A DNA stretch of 39,182 nt from Candidatus Kuenenia stuttgartensis (GCA_945861465.1 CAMAVB010000042.1:1-39182), one strand, 5' to 3'; positions 9,001-17,137 are shown, counted from the first letter of the stretch. A program made the numbers and translations. Notes: generated by a model not told the origin, from the letters alone.

Positions 9001-9575
9001 ACCAGAAACGGCAACGTCGTTCGTTCGGTACCGAGAGACGCTTCTTCCGTCCCTTCGACGGCAAAAATCGTCACGACGTGCGGATGACTGATCGCTGCCG
9101 CTGCGCGAGCTTCGCGGAGGAAACGCTGTCGCGCGGAGGGAAGCCGCGCGAGTTCCGGAGCCAGTGCTTTCACAGCAACGATGCGCTGCAGTTTCGGGTC
9201 GTGAGCCCGAAAAACGACGCCCATACCGCCGCGGCCGATCTCTTCAAGGATCTCATAGGGCCCCAGTCTGCCCAGCGTTCCCGGCAATTCACACGGAGCC
9301 AGGTACTGTCCAATAGGAACTGGCTCCGAGCTGACAGCAGGCTTTTGAAGGAAGTTTCCCGCCTGCTCATAAGCGACCAGCAGCCCTTCCACTCGCTGCC
9401 TCTGCGATGGATCCACGCACTGCACGCTGAGAAAAGTGTCCCGCTCCGTGCCGGATTTACTCAACGCGACAAGAAAGATGCCCTCGACCGAGAATGGATC
9501 GACACTTCCCAGATTGGCAGGGTCGATAGTCATGGAATCGTGCTCCGGAAACTCGCAATCGTGCGATGTGGACAT
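6036..9575 (-). CDS. membrane Ser/Thr protein kinase with large C-terminal region
   Basis: A 1179-residue protein; the start at 9575 is preceded by GGAGAG. The kinase domain spans about residues 106-376: Gly loop GRGGMG 114-119, Lys136 in VAVK, catalytic HRDIKPAN with Asp239, DFG 258-260, and SPE 284-286 in place of APE. All residues needed for activity are present. Several hydrophobic segments follow (roughly residues 410-660, for example WTVGIVSAGVGWIVG), then an extracytoplasmic-looking region of about 500 residues that I cannot assign. Membrane kinases of this kind often pair with TIGR02999-type sigma factors in planctomycetes, fitting the sigma gene downstream at 4258. Confidence 0.93.
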   Translation of the reverse strand: MSTSHDCEFPEHDSMTIDPANLGSVDPFSVEGIFLVALSKSGTERDTFLSVQCVDPSQRQRVEGLLVAYEQAGNFLQKPAVSSEPVPIGQYLAPCELPGTLGRLGPYEILEEIGRGGMGVVFRAHDPKLQRIVAVKALAPELARLPSARQRFLREARAAAAISHPHVVTIFAVEGTEEASLGTERTTLPFLVMECVVGQTLHDKIKRVGALKVEEIVRISRQVAEGLTAAHKRGLIHRDIKPANILLENGVERVKITDFGLARTTSDGGITHTGEILGTPQCMSPEQARGEIVDQRSDLFSLGCVMYTMCTGVSPFRADNMLAVMKKVCEVTPRPIAQLNAEIPEWLCSLVHALLEKLPGSRIQSAEEVVQCLESQAAVASRSVSAKAPAVVTPATELPSAVGNPFAQWQQVLWTVGIVSAGVGWIVGKDRYDHWAILPVAVALIWGTLLAVRKTMASHWTWIRWKSFSVSMLSVLVAAFLRRWDTSVGYRKGGVELFAENLFEAAVYILPTMLGCYWVTRFSVLHAAGLEPKNLKDEGTNGGGDQTQSPRIAPAIGFGLTTKSLVLVALFTGGIAAHQTLSRSGSQQNAALAMLFILIALMLWLIIQFGAVVVRRTRALDAVRASVLATPQAARRAITPWIFLEWIIVGTLGIAIMASLGFGTVLLMPYLPSPDEIGPRAYCVIRTPVAENVKYVTIDGKQATLEPGGPGEWRTKTTSGIREIYVAYDSDSVSSQERFFTTTASVGTGRTTIITAEPVMVRSLTRPQGIEVPANANSPPVVVGVTNAPSSPSIPLADAVEVLTDPLKMPEYSGGIVGFSEPRVRVWIDEPGLIISLRRLDFDVSEGSALTFDSRNTWGVDSFREARTGKPAEVPPGRYQVLVQDLDYGWSVDQRGTIQLGNGVQTVHVRRRFHESKADGDGFPLPFRWAGNSYQIADADQAAAINGYLAVLSGKTNTATADPRLLFHGHPLFEQVVTRELEGGWALAYRPPMVSFKFEGSDTELQFRHNLGTIRWSHSVPEGFKVPGAGMTGQIVYRNFRWPNAKPISIQVDPFSEGPIVVAPLSRKLIKETVMTTDVNNSGFDDTLLWFRRLETYMSSRAVPAVRRLVLAWLDGQPDVPEAELLEVVRESSGDAVRWENLWLYPAVDHHLMTAILEPGSTPGTWRIKEPPEGSLAPN

Positions 9576-9818
9576 TGGTACTCTCCAGAAAGAATGAACT
9601 TCTCAACGAGATGCGTCAAATGCCTCCAGAGCGCCTCACGGGATTTCGAATGATTTTTCCACAACAAGTAGCCGTGTTTGCAAAAACCTGAATTGGCGAC
9701 CGAATTCCCCGAATAGTCCCGCAATTACCATTGATCCGGACGTAGGCAACATGTACATTACGAGTCACTGGTCGGGCTCGGAGTTCTTGATTTCTATCCT
9801 CCATGGCCCAAAGAGAGC

Positions 9819-10241
9819 ATGCTTCCGCATCGCACTCAAAATTTTACATGGCTGCTGATTCTCTGGCAGCTTCTACTTCCATCGGTTGCGCCGTGGCTGC
9901 ATACCGTTGTTGATGGATCTTGCTGTACACCTTCGGCTGTGCAACATTCCGAAACATCGTGCTGTCACCGTCATCACTCCCATGGATCACGTTCTCACGC
10001 TGCTGCCGATAGTAGTGGCACCGAAAATAGTTGCGGCGGTCAGTCACCTTCCGACCCTGCCCCGCATGATTGCTCAAACTGTGCGATTTGTCAGGCAATT
10101 TCCGCTCCGAGAGTTCTCGCGGTACAGATCGAGCTGCCAAGACTCATCGAGCAGACCGGCGTCATCGAAACGCCCCATTGTGCAGATCCTCTGCTGGGAT
10201 TCTGTCTGCCTCTGCAGTGCCGTGCTCCGCCCGTTGCGTGA
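9819..10241 (+). CDS. small secreted or membrane Cys/His-rich protein
   Basis: A 140-residue protein with AGAGAG before ATG 9819. The N-terminus (FTWLLILWQLLLPSVAPWL) is one hydrophobic segment, a signal peptide or anchor. The rest has unusual residues: a His/Cys run CCHRHHSHGSRSH, then CGGQ, then HDCSNCAICQ, giving about ten Cys and many His in under 100 residues. This pattern suggests metal binding outside the cytoplasm, resembling small DUF2946-like proteins found beside metal-export genes, but I am not certain of the family. The next gene is a DUF1559 protein 317 bp on. Overlapping frames look like shadows. Confidence 0.5.
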   Translation: MLPHRTQNFTWLLILWQLLLPSVAPWLHTVVDGSCCTPSAVQHSETSCCHRHHSHGSRSHAAADSSGTENSCGGQSPSDPAPHDCSNCAICQAISAPRVLAVQIELPRLIEQTGVIETPHCADPLLGFCLPLQCRAPPVA

Positions 10242-10558
10242 GTGGTGCTCCCTGTGTGACGCACGCTGTCGTGTGGCACCGCGTATCTGACATCTCGATT
10301 TTCCGCGTCCGTTCGCGCTGAAACCGCGCTGTTCGGTTGTCGAGTCAACAGTGCTTGCGACTGCCGCTGCTCCGTCCGCGAACCAAAACTGTTCGCCTGC
10401 TCATTCCTGAATTTCAGGCAATCATCTCGTCTGCGGCCCGTGGGGTGCGTTACACGGGTCCGACCAGTCCGTGCACTCTGCAGCCGCAGCGAGGTGAATC
10501 TCCTCTAAACAATACACCAGCAGCGACTGCTGCTGTCTAACTTTTGGATACTACGCTC
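10242..10558 (+). other. 317-bp leader before DUF1559, no gene seen
   Basis: There is no convincing coding frame. The only structure noticed is a short hairpin, CAGCAG-CGA-CTGCTG at 10518-10532, about 27 bases before the DUF1559 start. It may be part of the 5' untranslated leader. No promoter can be assigned with confidence. Confidence 0.4.
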
Positions 10559-11476
10559 ATGAAAAGACTTTCTGGAAAACCACGCGGATTTACGCTGATT
10601 GAGTTGCTTGTCGTGATTGCAATTATTGCCATCCTGATTGCGTTACTCCTGCCGGCAGTACAGCAAGCTCGCGAGGCCGCACGCAGGACTCAGTGCAAAA
10701 ATAATCTCAAACAGATCGGCCTGGCTCTGCACAACTACCTTGATGTCGCCGGGGTATTCCCTCCGGGCTGGATCGCCGTCGATATCAACGGTGCCCCGAG
10801 TGCCCATGAAGGAACCAGCGGTGTCGGCTGGGCGACAATGATTCTGCCATACATGGAACATGGCAACGTTTACAGTCAGTTCAATGCCAACTTGCCGTTG
10901 ACTGATTCGGCCAATGCCGCTTTTCTGCGTAATCAGATTCCGGCGTACAAGTGCCCATCCGATCCGCAGCCAGAGTTCTTCTTTATTTCAGAAGAAGGAA
11001 GTGGTGCCGTGATCACTGGATTGCCAATTGCAAACTACGTCGGCTGCTTCGGGACCGAAGAACTGGACGGCTGCGAAAATGCTCCCGGTGATCTTCCGGT
11101 CATGGCCGACGGTACCTGCAAAGGCAATGGCGCTTTCTATCACAACAGCAAGGTACGCATCGCTGACATCACTGATGGCACGTCCAGTACCTTCCTTACC
11201 GGCGAACGCAAAACAGTCGCCAAATTGAATTGGTTTACGACGTGGCCAGGCATGATCGCGGAAGGCGAAGAGGCGTTTCAGCGAGTCTGCGGATCAGCGG
11301 ACCACACCCCGAACCATGCCGCAACCCATTTCGATGACTTCAGCAGCAACCATACCGGAGGCGCACAGTTCTGTCTTGGCGATGGTTCGGTCCGGTTCAT
11401 ATCCGAAAACATCGACAGGGGCGTTTATCAGTCACTGGCGACCATCCAGGGGGGTGAAGTGGTCGGGGAATTCTGA
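10559..11476 (+). CDS. DUF1559 protein with type IV pilin-like N-terminus
   Basis: A 305-residue protein; I prefer ATG 10559 to the in-frame TTG at 10544. The N-terminus carries a prepilin cleavage and methylation motif, RGFTLIELLVVIAIIAIL, followed by LLPAVQQAREAARRTQC and NNLKQIGLALHNY. The DUF1559 body contains YKCPSDPQ, DITDGTSSTFLTGE and the closing block GGAQFCLGDGSVRFISENI, and ends in VVGEF. It should be processed by prepilin peptidase and sit at the inner membrane or in a pseudopilus. No companion small lipoprotein follows; instead there is a 120-bp repeat and the DUF58 operon. Confidence 0.95.
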   Translation: MKRLSGKPRGFTLIELLVVIAIIAILIALLLPAVQQAREAARRTQCKNNLKQIGLALHNYLDVAGVFPPGWIAVDINGAPSAHEGTSGVGWATMILPYMEHGNVYSQFNANLPLTDSANAAFLRNQIPAYKCPSDPQPEFFFISEEGSGAVITGLPIANYVGCFGTEELDGCENAPGDLPVMADGTCKGNGAFYHNSKVRIADITDGTSSTFLTGERKTVAKLNWFTTWPGMIAEGEEAFQRVCGSADHTPNHAATHFDDFSSNHTGGAQFCLGDGSVRFISENIDRGVYQSLATIQGGEVVGEF

Positions 11477-11526
11477 CGACGTTTGCTGAGCAGGGATTCC
11501 CAGACTCGCTTTGTCCAGATTTTCTT

Positions 11527-11646
11527 AACGCGGGTTTCGCCCGCAACCCATAAGTTGCCCGTCACTCCGTGGCGTGTAGACTCGAGTCGGAGACACGAGC
11601 AACAATGCTGCGCGCACGGTGCGCGGATCAATCAGCATCAGACTCT
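11527..11646 (+). repeat. 120-bp dispersed repeat, copy 1, before the DUF58 gene
   Basis: Nearly identical to 15406-15524 and in the same orientation. It contains GCGGGTTTCGCCCGC (hairpin), GTTGCCCGTCACTCCGTGGC, AGTCGGAGACACGAGCAAC and TGCGCGCACGGTGCGCG. The outer GTTGC/GCAAC pair could close a larger structure. It ends 15 bp before the next start codon. The copies differ mainly by small substitutions. Confidence 0.9.
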
Positions 11647-11661
11647 GAGAGGACGGTCCTT

Positions 11662-12960
11662 ATGCCTGTAGAACCTGTTGCTGGCCCGCACACAGCCCCG
11701 GCCATGCTTCGCGACTGTTTACCCATGCTGCAACAAACGGACTTCGCCCTCAATCATGACTTTTGTCCATGGGCGAATCGCTGGGTCTATTGGATGAAAC
11801 GCCCTCTCGTGGCCATGTTGCTCGCCACAGGGCTTTCGCTGGTGTGCGGAATTTTCCTCCAGACCGAAGCGCTGGTGATTGCCGCGATTCTACTGCTCAT
11901 TGTCGGCGTTGGTGTGTCATTTCCGTGGCTCGCCATGCGAGGCATCGACGTGCATCTGAAGTTCGATGTTCGTCGCAGCCGGACAGGGCATCCGGTCCTT
12001 GTCCGTCTGCGGGTTCGCAATCGATGGCCCTGGCCGGTCTGGGGATTGTCGGTTTTGCGTGGTTTCGCCGTACGGGAAGCCACAGATACCGAAGAAGGGG
12101 TCTCTTTAGCCTGCGTCCACGGCTGGTCGACTGCGGAATACTCATGGCCGTTCGTGCCGCAGATTCGGGGAAGGTATCCGTTAACAGCTCCGGAAGTCGA
12201 AACAGGATTTCCGTTTGGACTTTATCGAGCAACTCGCAATGCCACGGTGGACGGCCATTTGGTTGTGTGGCCGAAGACCGTGATTCTGTCGGGTTTGCCC
12301 GATGCTGCGGAAACGCGCCAGTCTGACGAACAGCTTGCCGATCGGCGTGTCGGTGACTTCGGTGATAAGCTGGGTACGCGATTGTTTCGTCACGGGGATT
12401 CGCTGCGGCGAGTTCACTGGGCTCAGACGGCGCGCCAACAGCAGCTGATCGTTTGTGAACGACAGGCACCTGCGACGACTGCCGTGCGCGTGACGCTGGA
12501 CCTGGATCGCGCCAGTCATCCGAATTGCAACTCAGCCGAGCATCACAGGGATGACACGGTGGAACAGGCTGTTCAGGTTGCCGCCAGTGTCTGTGAGTCA
12601 CTCCATCGCCAGCATTGCCGCATCGAACTTGTCCTGCACGATCAACTGCTGGTGGCTGGCGAATCCGCGACAGGCTTTTATCGATTAATGGATTGTCTGG
12701 CCCAGGCCACACTGGCAGATTCGACATCGACATTGAATCGGAGACGAGCGGCGGCGGATTTCGGGATTGCGGTCACGACGTCAGCGGGCCTTCGCTGGCG
12801 TGGACGGCAGTTGTCCGGACAGCACGTGATTTGTCTGTCTGATGGCAATATGGATCAGCAATCGGCGCCGACACACGATGCATGGATTTCCCTCGTTGGA
12901 TCCAGTGACATTGAAGAAGTCCTTCCCCGCCGATGGAAGGGAGCCTGCAATGTTCGGTAG
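11662..12960 (+). CDS. DUF58 domain protein
   Basis: A 432-residue protein. I chose ATG 11662 (GAGAGGACGG upstream); the frame is open earlier, but that part lies in the repeat. Two adjacent membrane segments span about residues 45-90 (LLATGLSLVCGIFL, VIAAILLLIVGVGVSF). Then come the extracytoplasmic beta-rich part (VRLRVRNRWPWPVWGLSV, GRYPLTAPEVETGFPFGL) and the DUF58 core GDSLRRVHWAQTARQQQLIV, the family's typical G-D-xxRxIxW motif, leading into a degenerate vWA-like domain. DUF58 proteins work with MoxR ATPases and transglutaminase-like proteins; both partners follow here. Its stop overlaps the start of the next gene. Confidence 0.92.
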   Translation: MPVEPVAGPHTAPAMLRDCLPMLQQTDFALNHDFCPWANRWVYWMKRPLVAMLLATGLSLVCGIFLQTEALVIAAILLLIVGVGVSFPWLAMRGIDVHLKFDVRRSRTGHPVLVRLRVRNRWPWPVWGLSVLRGFAVREATDTEEGVSLACVHGWSTAEYSWPFVPQIRGRYPLTAPEVETGFPFGLYRATRNATVDGHLVVWPKTVILSGLPDAAETRQSDEQLADRRVGDFGDKLGTRLFRHGDSLRRVHWAQTARQQQLIVCERQAPATTAVRVTLDLDRASHPNCNSAEHHRDDTVEQAVQVAASVCESLHRQHCRIELVLHDQLLVAGESATGFYRLMDCLAQATLADSTSTLNRRRAAADFGIAVTTSAGLRWRGRQLSGQHVICLSDGNMDQQSAPTHDAWISLVGSSDIEEVLPRRWKGACNVR

Positions 12961-15406
12961 CACAGTCTCGGCGTCGCGCCGAGGTACTCGCGGCGTCATC
13001 AATTCGCGGCAAAGTGCGCGGGGTTACGCGCATTTCAGAAAGTCATCGACAGACACCGCCCGCAGGACAACCACATCACTGCATGGGCTTACCGTCGCGC
13101 TGGCTCTGCTGGCGTCGCTGATTTTTGTGCTGACGGATGCCGATGGAGGACGGAGTGCAACGTCTCTCGGGCTTCAGATTTTTGTCGAGTTCGCTGCCAC
13201 AATGGGATTTGCATGGCTGGTTCGGGGACGTATGGAGGTAAAGAATGAGACTCCGATGATCATGCCGCTGCTGCTGATCATTGTCTTCGCGAGTTTACTC
13301 TGGGAACCTTTTCAGCGATGGTTTCTGTTGTCCGGTCGCCCGTTTGAAATGATGGTGATGCACAGCCAGAAAAACCTGATGCTGGCTGCTGCGGTGTTCG
13401 GATGCTGGCCCGGCTATCAGAGACTGTCGATCCTGATTGGAGTCTCGCTGGCAATTTTTTGTGCGGCCATTGCCCGCGAGCATCGCATTCAATGGCTGAT
13501 CGCGATCCATGGATTCACGGCTGTCAGCTGGATGATCGGCAGCTATTGGGACACTCTAAGGCCGCGTCTGATTGCCGGAGAGAACTGTCGATTCCCGCTG
13601 CGGTGGCTGATCATAGGTCCGTCGATTCCGTTATTGCTCCTGCTGGCTTCGGCCACAGGTGGTCAGGCAGCAATCACGGCCATCAGTGGATTTCTGCCAG
13701 GCTCAGGCGGTGATGGGGATTCAGATCCGTACTCACGCAGCGGAGTCAACGACGGCGACAATCTTGTCGCCGGCACTGACAACATCAAGTCCTTTGGTCC
13801 CATCGAAGATGCTCCGTTCGCGGAAGACGACAAACCGAGCCTTTACGACGTCTTCAACGATTCGTTTGACGAACCGGTTCGCAGAATCAAAGAACAGGAC
13901 CGATCGATTGCATTACCGCCCGAACTGCTGGCGGAAATCAACGCTCGAATGGCGAAGTCAGAACAGGCAGGGAGAGAGTTCTCGACACTGCGACGTTCGA
14001 CAAAGGCCGACCAGAAGAAGATTAAGGATCTGGAAAGTCGCGCGCTGCTGTATGTTGCTGGACGAGTTCCACTGCATCTGAGGATGGAAACGTACGACGT
14101 CTTCGATGGCATCGACTGGTTTGCCGAAACGCTGAAGAGCAAGCCTCGCAGCATCGCGATCATTCCCACAAACGGGCGACCGTGGCTGCGCGTACGCTGC
14201 AGAAGTCGAGGACTTCAACTGCACGCTGATCCGGAAACCCATGCGATTCAGGTGATCAATCTTCGGTCAAATGTGATCCCAGCGCCGCTCGATCTGCAAG
14301 CCCTGCATATCGATCAGGTGGATCGGGCAGACATGTTTGGCTGGCACAGCGATACCATTCTGAAGATGGAGCGAAAATCCCTGCCGGAACTGACATCGAT
14401 TCACCTGATATCAGAGTGCGTGGATCGATCACGGCTGATGAATCACGAGGAACTGACATTTCTGGCGCTGTCTGACACGAAGCGCACGCAGTTGCCGGAA
14501 ATGGAACAGATCGCCGCAGTGCGAACTCTGGCCAGACAATGGACACAGGGAATTCCGGAAGGCTACCGAAAGATCGAAGCCATTTGCCAGGGACTGCGAA
14601 CCGACTACACACTGGACCGATCGGCTCGCGTTCCTGAAGACTGCGCCTTTCCTGTCGGCCATTTTCTGTTCAATTCCAAACGCGGACCGGATTATCAGTT
14701 TGCCACAGCAGCAACTCTGATGCTGCGAAGTCTGGGATTTTCGACAAGGCTGGTATCGGGATTCTATGCCAGTCCGGCGCGATACGACGTGCGCAATCGT
14801 CACACGGCGGTGCATTCATCGGATGTGCATTTCTGGTGCGAAGTTTTCGTCGGAGCGGGAACATGGGTGACCCTCGATCCGACGCCGGGATACGAAGTAC
14901 TCGGTCCACCGCCCGGCATCATGAAACGAACTCTGTCGCTGATCACCGCAGCGATGCGCTGGATGCTCAGTCACTGGCTGATCGTGCTCATACTCTCAAC
15001 AACCTTGTCCGTAGCCATCGTCAAACGTCCGTTGCTCGCTGACCAATGCAATTCATTTTGGTGGAAAATCGCTCCGTCAACAACAGCTCGAGGACGCATC
15101 CTGCAGACTGCGCGGCTGCTTGATGATCGTCTGAGGCTTGCCGGACTACCTCGCCCTTCCGGCGTGACATTGACGAAATGGCTGCGGCAGCAATCGGATC
15201 GGCGTTCCATTTCCTCCGTACAGCGTGAGTTCCTGAGTCTCGCGGATATGGCAGCTTATGGCACTGAGAATCATTCAAATGCAGTGTCGCCCGCAGTCAT
15301 TGAAGAATGCTGCCAGCGGATTCTGCGAGACTTAACTCTTGCTGAACTTCAGCGAGATGGGCACTTAGTAAGCGGAATGGCGCTAGCCACCGGTAACTGT
15401 TCCTGA
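12950..15406 (+). CDS. membrane transglutaminase-like protein with DUF4129, catalytic Cys replaced
   Basis: An 818-residue protein. ATG 12950 overlaps the DUF58 stop and has GGAAGGGA upstream. The N-terminal third holds several membrane helices (LTVALALLASLIFVL, IIGPSIPLLLLLASA), as in TgpA/DUF3488-type proteins. A transglutaminase-like domain covers about residues 540-655. The usual GxCxxFA signature reads GPDYQFA, putting Asp581 where the nucleophilic Cys belongs; His627 (VHFWCE) and Asp643 (LDPTP) are kept. After one more helix (WLIVLILSTTLSVAIV), a DUF4129-like tail ends the protein. It is probably enzymatically inactive or uses different chemistry, acting with DUF58 and MoxR at the envelope. 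Confidence 0.9.
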   Translation: MFGSTVSASRRGTRGVINSRQSARGYAHFRKSSTDTARRTTTSLHGLTVALALLASLIFVLTDADGGRSATSLGLQIFVEFAATMGFAWLVRGRMEVKNETPMIMPLLLIIVFASLLWEPFQRWFLLSGRPFEMMVMHSQKNLMLAAAVFGCWPGYQRLSILIGVSLAIFCAAIAREHRIQWLIAIHGFTAVSWMIGSYWDTLRPRLIAGENCRFPLRWLIIGPSIPLLLLLASATGGQAAITAISGFLPGSGGDGDSDPYSRSGVNDGDNLVAGTDNIKSFGPIEDAPFAEDDKPSLYDVFNDSFDEPVRRIKEQDRSIALPPELLAEINARMAKSEQAGREFSTLRRSTKADQKKIKDLESRALLYVAGRVPLHLRMETYDVFDGIDWFAETLKSKPRSIAIIPTNGRPWLRVRCRSRGLQLHADPETHAIQVINLRSNVIPAPLDLQALHIDQVDRADMFGWHSDTILKMERKSLPELTSIHLISECVDRSRLMNHEELTFLALSDTKRTQLPEMEQIAAVRTLARQWTQGIPEGYRKIEAICQGLRTDYTLDRSARVPEDCAFPVGHFLFNSKRGPDYQFATAATLMLRSLGFSTRLVSGFYASPARYDVRNRHTAVHSSDVHFWCEVFVGAGTWVTLDPTPGYEVLGPPPGIMKRTLSLITAAMRWMLSHWLIVLILSTTLSVAIVKRPLLADQCNSFWWKIAPSTTARGRILQTARLLDDRLRLAGLPRPSGVTLTKWLRQQSDRRSISSVQREFLSLADMAAYGTENHSNAVSPAVIEECCQRILRDLTLAELQRDGHLVSGMALATGNCS

Positions 15407-15524
15407 ACGCGGGCTTAGCCCGCAACCCATAGTTGCCCGTCACTCCGTGGCGGGAAGACTCGCGTCGGAGACACGAGCAACAATGATGCGCGCACGGTGC
15501 GCGCATAAAACAGCGTAAGACTCT
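15406..15524 (+). repeat. 120-bp dispersed repeat, copy 2, before the MoxR gene
   Basis: Same element as 11527-11646, same orientation, starting at the last base of the transglutaminase stop codon and ending 24 bp before the MoxR start. The copies share CCGTCACTCCGTGGCG and GTCGGAGACACGAGCAACAA, with scattered substitutions. It separates MoxR from the rest of what is normally one operon. Confidence 0.9.
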
Positions 15525-15548
15525 ATCGTCAACTGAAGTCGCCTACTC

Positions 15549-16505
15549 ATGACTGTGGCCGAACTCTCTGTTTCTTCAGATGCTGACCTCGCCTCGCTGT
15601 CCAGACTGCGCGAGCGACTGAACCTTGCATTGCGGGGCAAAGCCGATGTTGTCGAACTGGTGCTTGTCTGCCTTCTGTCAAACGGACATCTGTTGCTGGA
15701 GGATAAGCCGGGGCTTGGCAAAACGACACTTGCAAAGTCGCTCGCATCCGGAATCGGCGGTCGATTTGCACGTTGCCAATGCACGCCCGATCTGCTTCCG
15801 AGTGACATGACCGGCTTCAATATCTTCAATCAGAGTTCGCACGAATTTGAGTTTCGGCAAGGCCCCGTATTTGCGGAAGTTCTGCTGGTGGATGAGATTA
15901 ATCGCGCAACTCCCCGCACCCAAAGCGCGCTGTTGGAAGCCATGGCTGAACGACAGGTGACAGTGGACACTCGACGTTACACGCTGAGCAGTCAGTTCTT
16001 TGTAATCGCGACTCAAAACCCCATTGATCAGCATGGAACGTATCCACTGCCGGAAGCTCAGCTGGATCGATTTGCGATGAAAATGAGTGTCGGTTATCCC
16101 GGACATGCCGACGAAGTGAACATGTTGCAGGACGCCGTCGGCAGCTCATACCGAGTGACCGACGAACAGCCTGTTCTTGAGCTGCAGCAATTGAACAGAA
16201 TTCAGGAATCGGTGGCAGCTTTGTCCGTGGCTTCGAGCGTTCAGGACTATCTCGTTCGCCTCGCTCATGAGTCGCGCTGTCATGCGAGTATTGCTTTGGG
16301 ACTCAGCCCGCGTGGATTGCTGACCTGGCAACGCGTCGCACAGTCGCGAGCATGGTTACTGGGGCGGAATTTCGTGACGCCGGATGATGTTCAGGACGTT
16401 GCACAGCCCGTGCTGAGCGTTCGTCTTGGTTTGGAGGCGACCGAAGCCAGTTCCGTGATTCAGGAGATTCTCAGTCGAGTTCCTGTGCCGGAGTATGAGG
16501 CGTAG
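15549..16505 (+). CDS. MoxR-family AAA+ ATPase
   Basis: A 318-residue protein, the usual length for the family. Walker A lies in LLLEDKPGLGKTTLAKSLA with Lys58; Walker B is LLVDEINRA with Asp115 and Glu116. The sensor-1 region FFVIATQNPIDQHGTYPLPEAQLDRF is typical of MoxR. The C-terminal lid contains SPRGLLTWQRVAQSRAWLLGR and the family's DDVQDVA motif. MoxR ATPases act as chaperones for vWA-containing partners, here presumably the DUF58 protein. The gene order is unusual, with MoxR last instead of first, and the 120-bp repeat in front could give it separate expression. Confidence 0.96.
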   Translation: MTVAELSVSSDADLASLSRLRERLNLALRGKADVVELVLVCLLSNGHLLLEDKPGLGKTTLAKSLASGIGGRFARCQCTPDLLPSDMTGFNIFNQSSHEFEFRQGPVFAEVLLVDEINRATPRTQSALLEAMAERQVTVDTRRYTLSSQFFVIATQNPIDQHGTYPLPEAQLDRFAMKMSVGYPGHADEVNMLQDAVGSSYRVTDEQPVLELQQLNRIQESVAALSVASSVQDYLVRLAHESRCHASIALGLSPRGLLTWQRVAQSRAWLLGRNFVTPDDVQDVAQPVLSVRLGLEATEASSVIQEILSRVPVPEYEA

Positions 16506-16512
16506 ACCTGTG

Positions 16513-16538
16513 GCGAGCGGCTGGGCGTCAGCCCTCCG
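16513..16538 (+). repeat. single arm of the 1370-1437 repeat
   Basis: GCGAGCGGCTGGGCGTCAGC and the bases after it match the reverse complement of the right arm at 1411-1437 almost exactly. Only one arm is present, so there is no hairpin here. It lies just after the MoxR stop. Confidence 0.75.
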
Positions 16539-16598
16539 AGTTGCTGCGATGGTTCCGGAAGTTCTGAACAGAGATTTTTTAGAAACGTCAGGCCCTGC

Positions 16599-17135
16599 AT
16601 GAAGAACGCTTTCAACAACTCACGACTGCGGTTGCTGTGGACTTCGACCCCTGCCTTGTGTCGTGTTCCTGGGTTTAAGTACCCGGAATGGTGGGCCGTG
16701 ATCCTGGCCGGCATTGCCCTCAGTCTCTGCGGCTGTGGTTCCTCGACAGAATCGCACGAAGAGGAACATCTGGAACATTTCGTTCCGGCTCACAAGCCAG
16801 GAGACTTCGGCGACCTCGTGGAACAGCTGGCGCTGCGCGTGCCGCGTCTGGCTGAAGGCAGTCAGTCGAGTGATGTCAGCGATGAAGACCGAGTGACAGC
16901 ACTGCTGGAACTGTCAGATATCATCAGCTGGATTCCGGAACTGGCGGCGGACAGCGAATTGTTAAAGGCAGATTTTGAATCGGCTGTCGCCACCGGCAAT
17001 AAGCTCAAAGCCGCATTTCCGGAGAAACCGGGACATCCAAAAGCAACAGCCATTGATGTGGCAACGTTTGAGCCGCTGATCGACGAACTCCGAAGGCTTG
17101 TCCCAAAATCACAGGATCGAAAAGAGCAGATGTAA
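16599..17135 (+). CDS. His/Glu-rich lipoprotein, paralogue of the one at 2954
   Basis: A 178-residue protein. The N-terminus is long before its hydrophobic core (WWAVILAGIALSLCGC), which ends in a lipobox near residue 46, so a later start is possible. After the Cys comes ESHEEEHLEHF, a His/Glu cluster, then a helical domain with LSDIISWIPELAADS matching the IPELA region of the 2954 protein. The stop is two bases from the start of the permease gene, so the two are almost certainly co-transcribed. I infer that it serves the permease as an outward-facing metal-binding or accessory lipoprotein. Confidence 0.7.
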   Translation: MKNAFNNSRLRLLWTSTPALCRVPGFKYPEWWAVILAGIALSLCGCGSSTESHEEEHLEHFVPAHKPGDFGDLVEQLALRVPRLAEGSQSSDVSDEDRVTALLELSDIISWIPELAADSELLKADFESAVATGNKLKAAFPEKPGHPKATAIDVATFEPLIDELRRLVPKSQDRKEQM

Positions 17136-17137
17136 TC

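Noticed and set aside
8970-9653. 227-codon plus-strand frame
   Set aside because: Antisense to the kinase domain, where catalytic motifs on the minus strand are intact.
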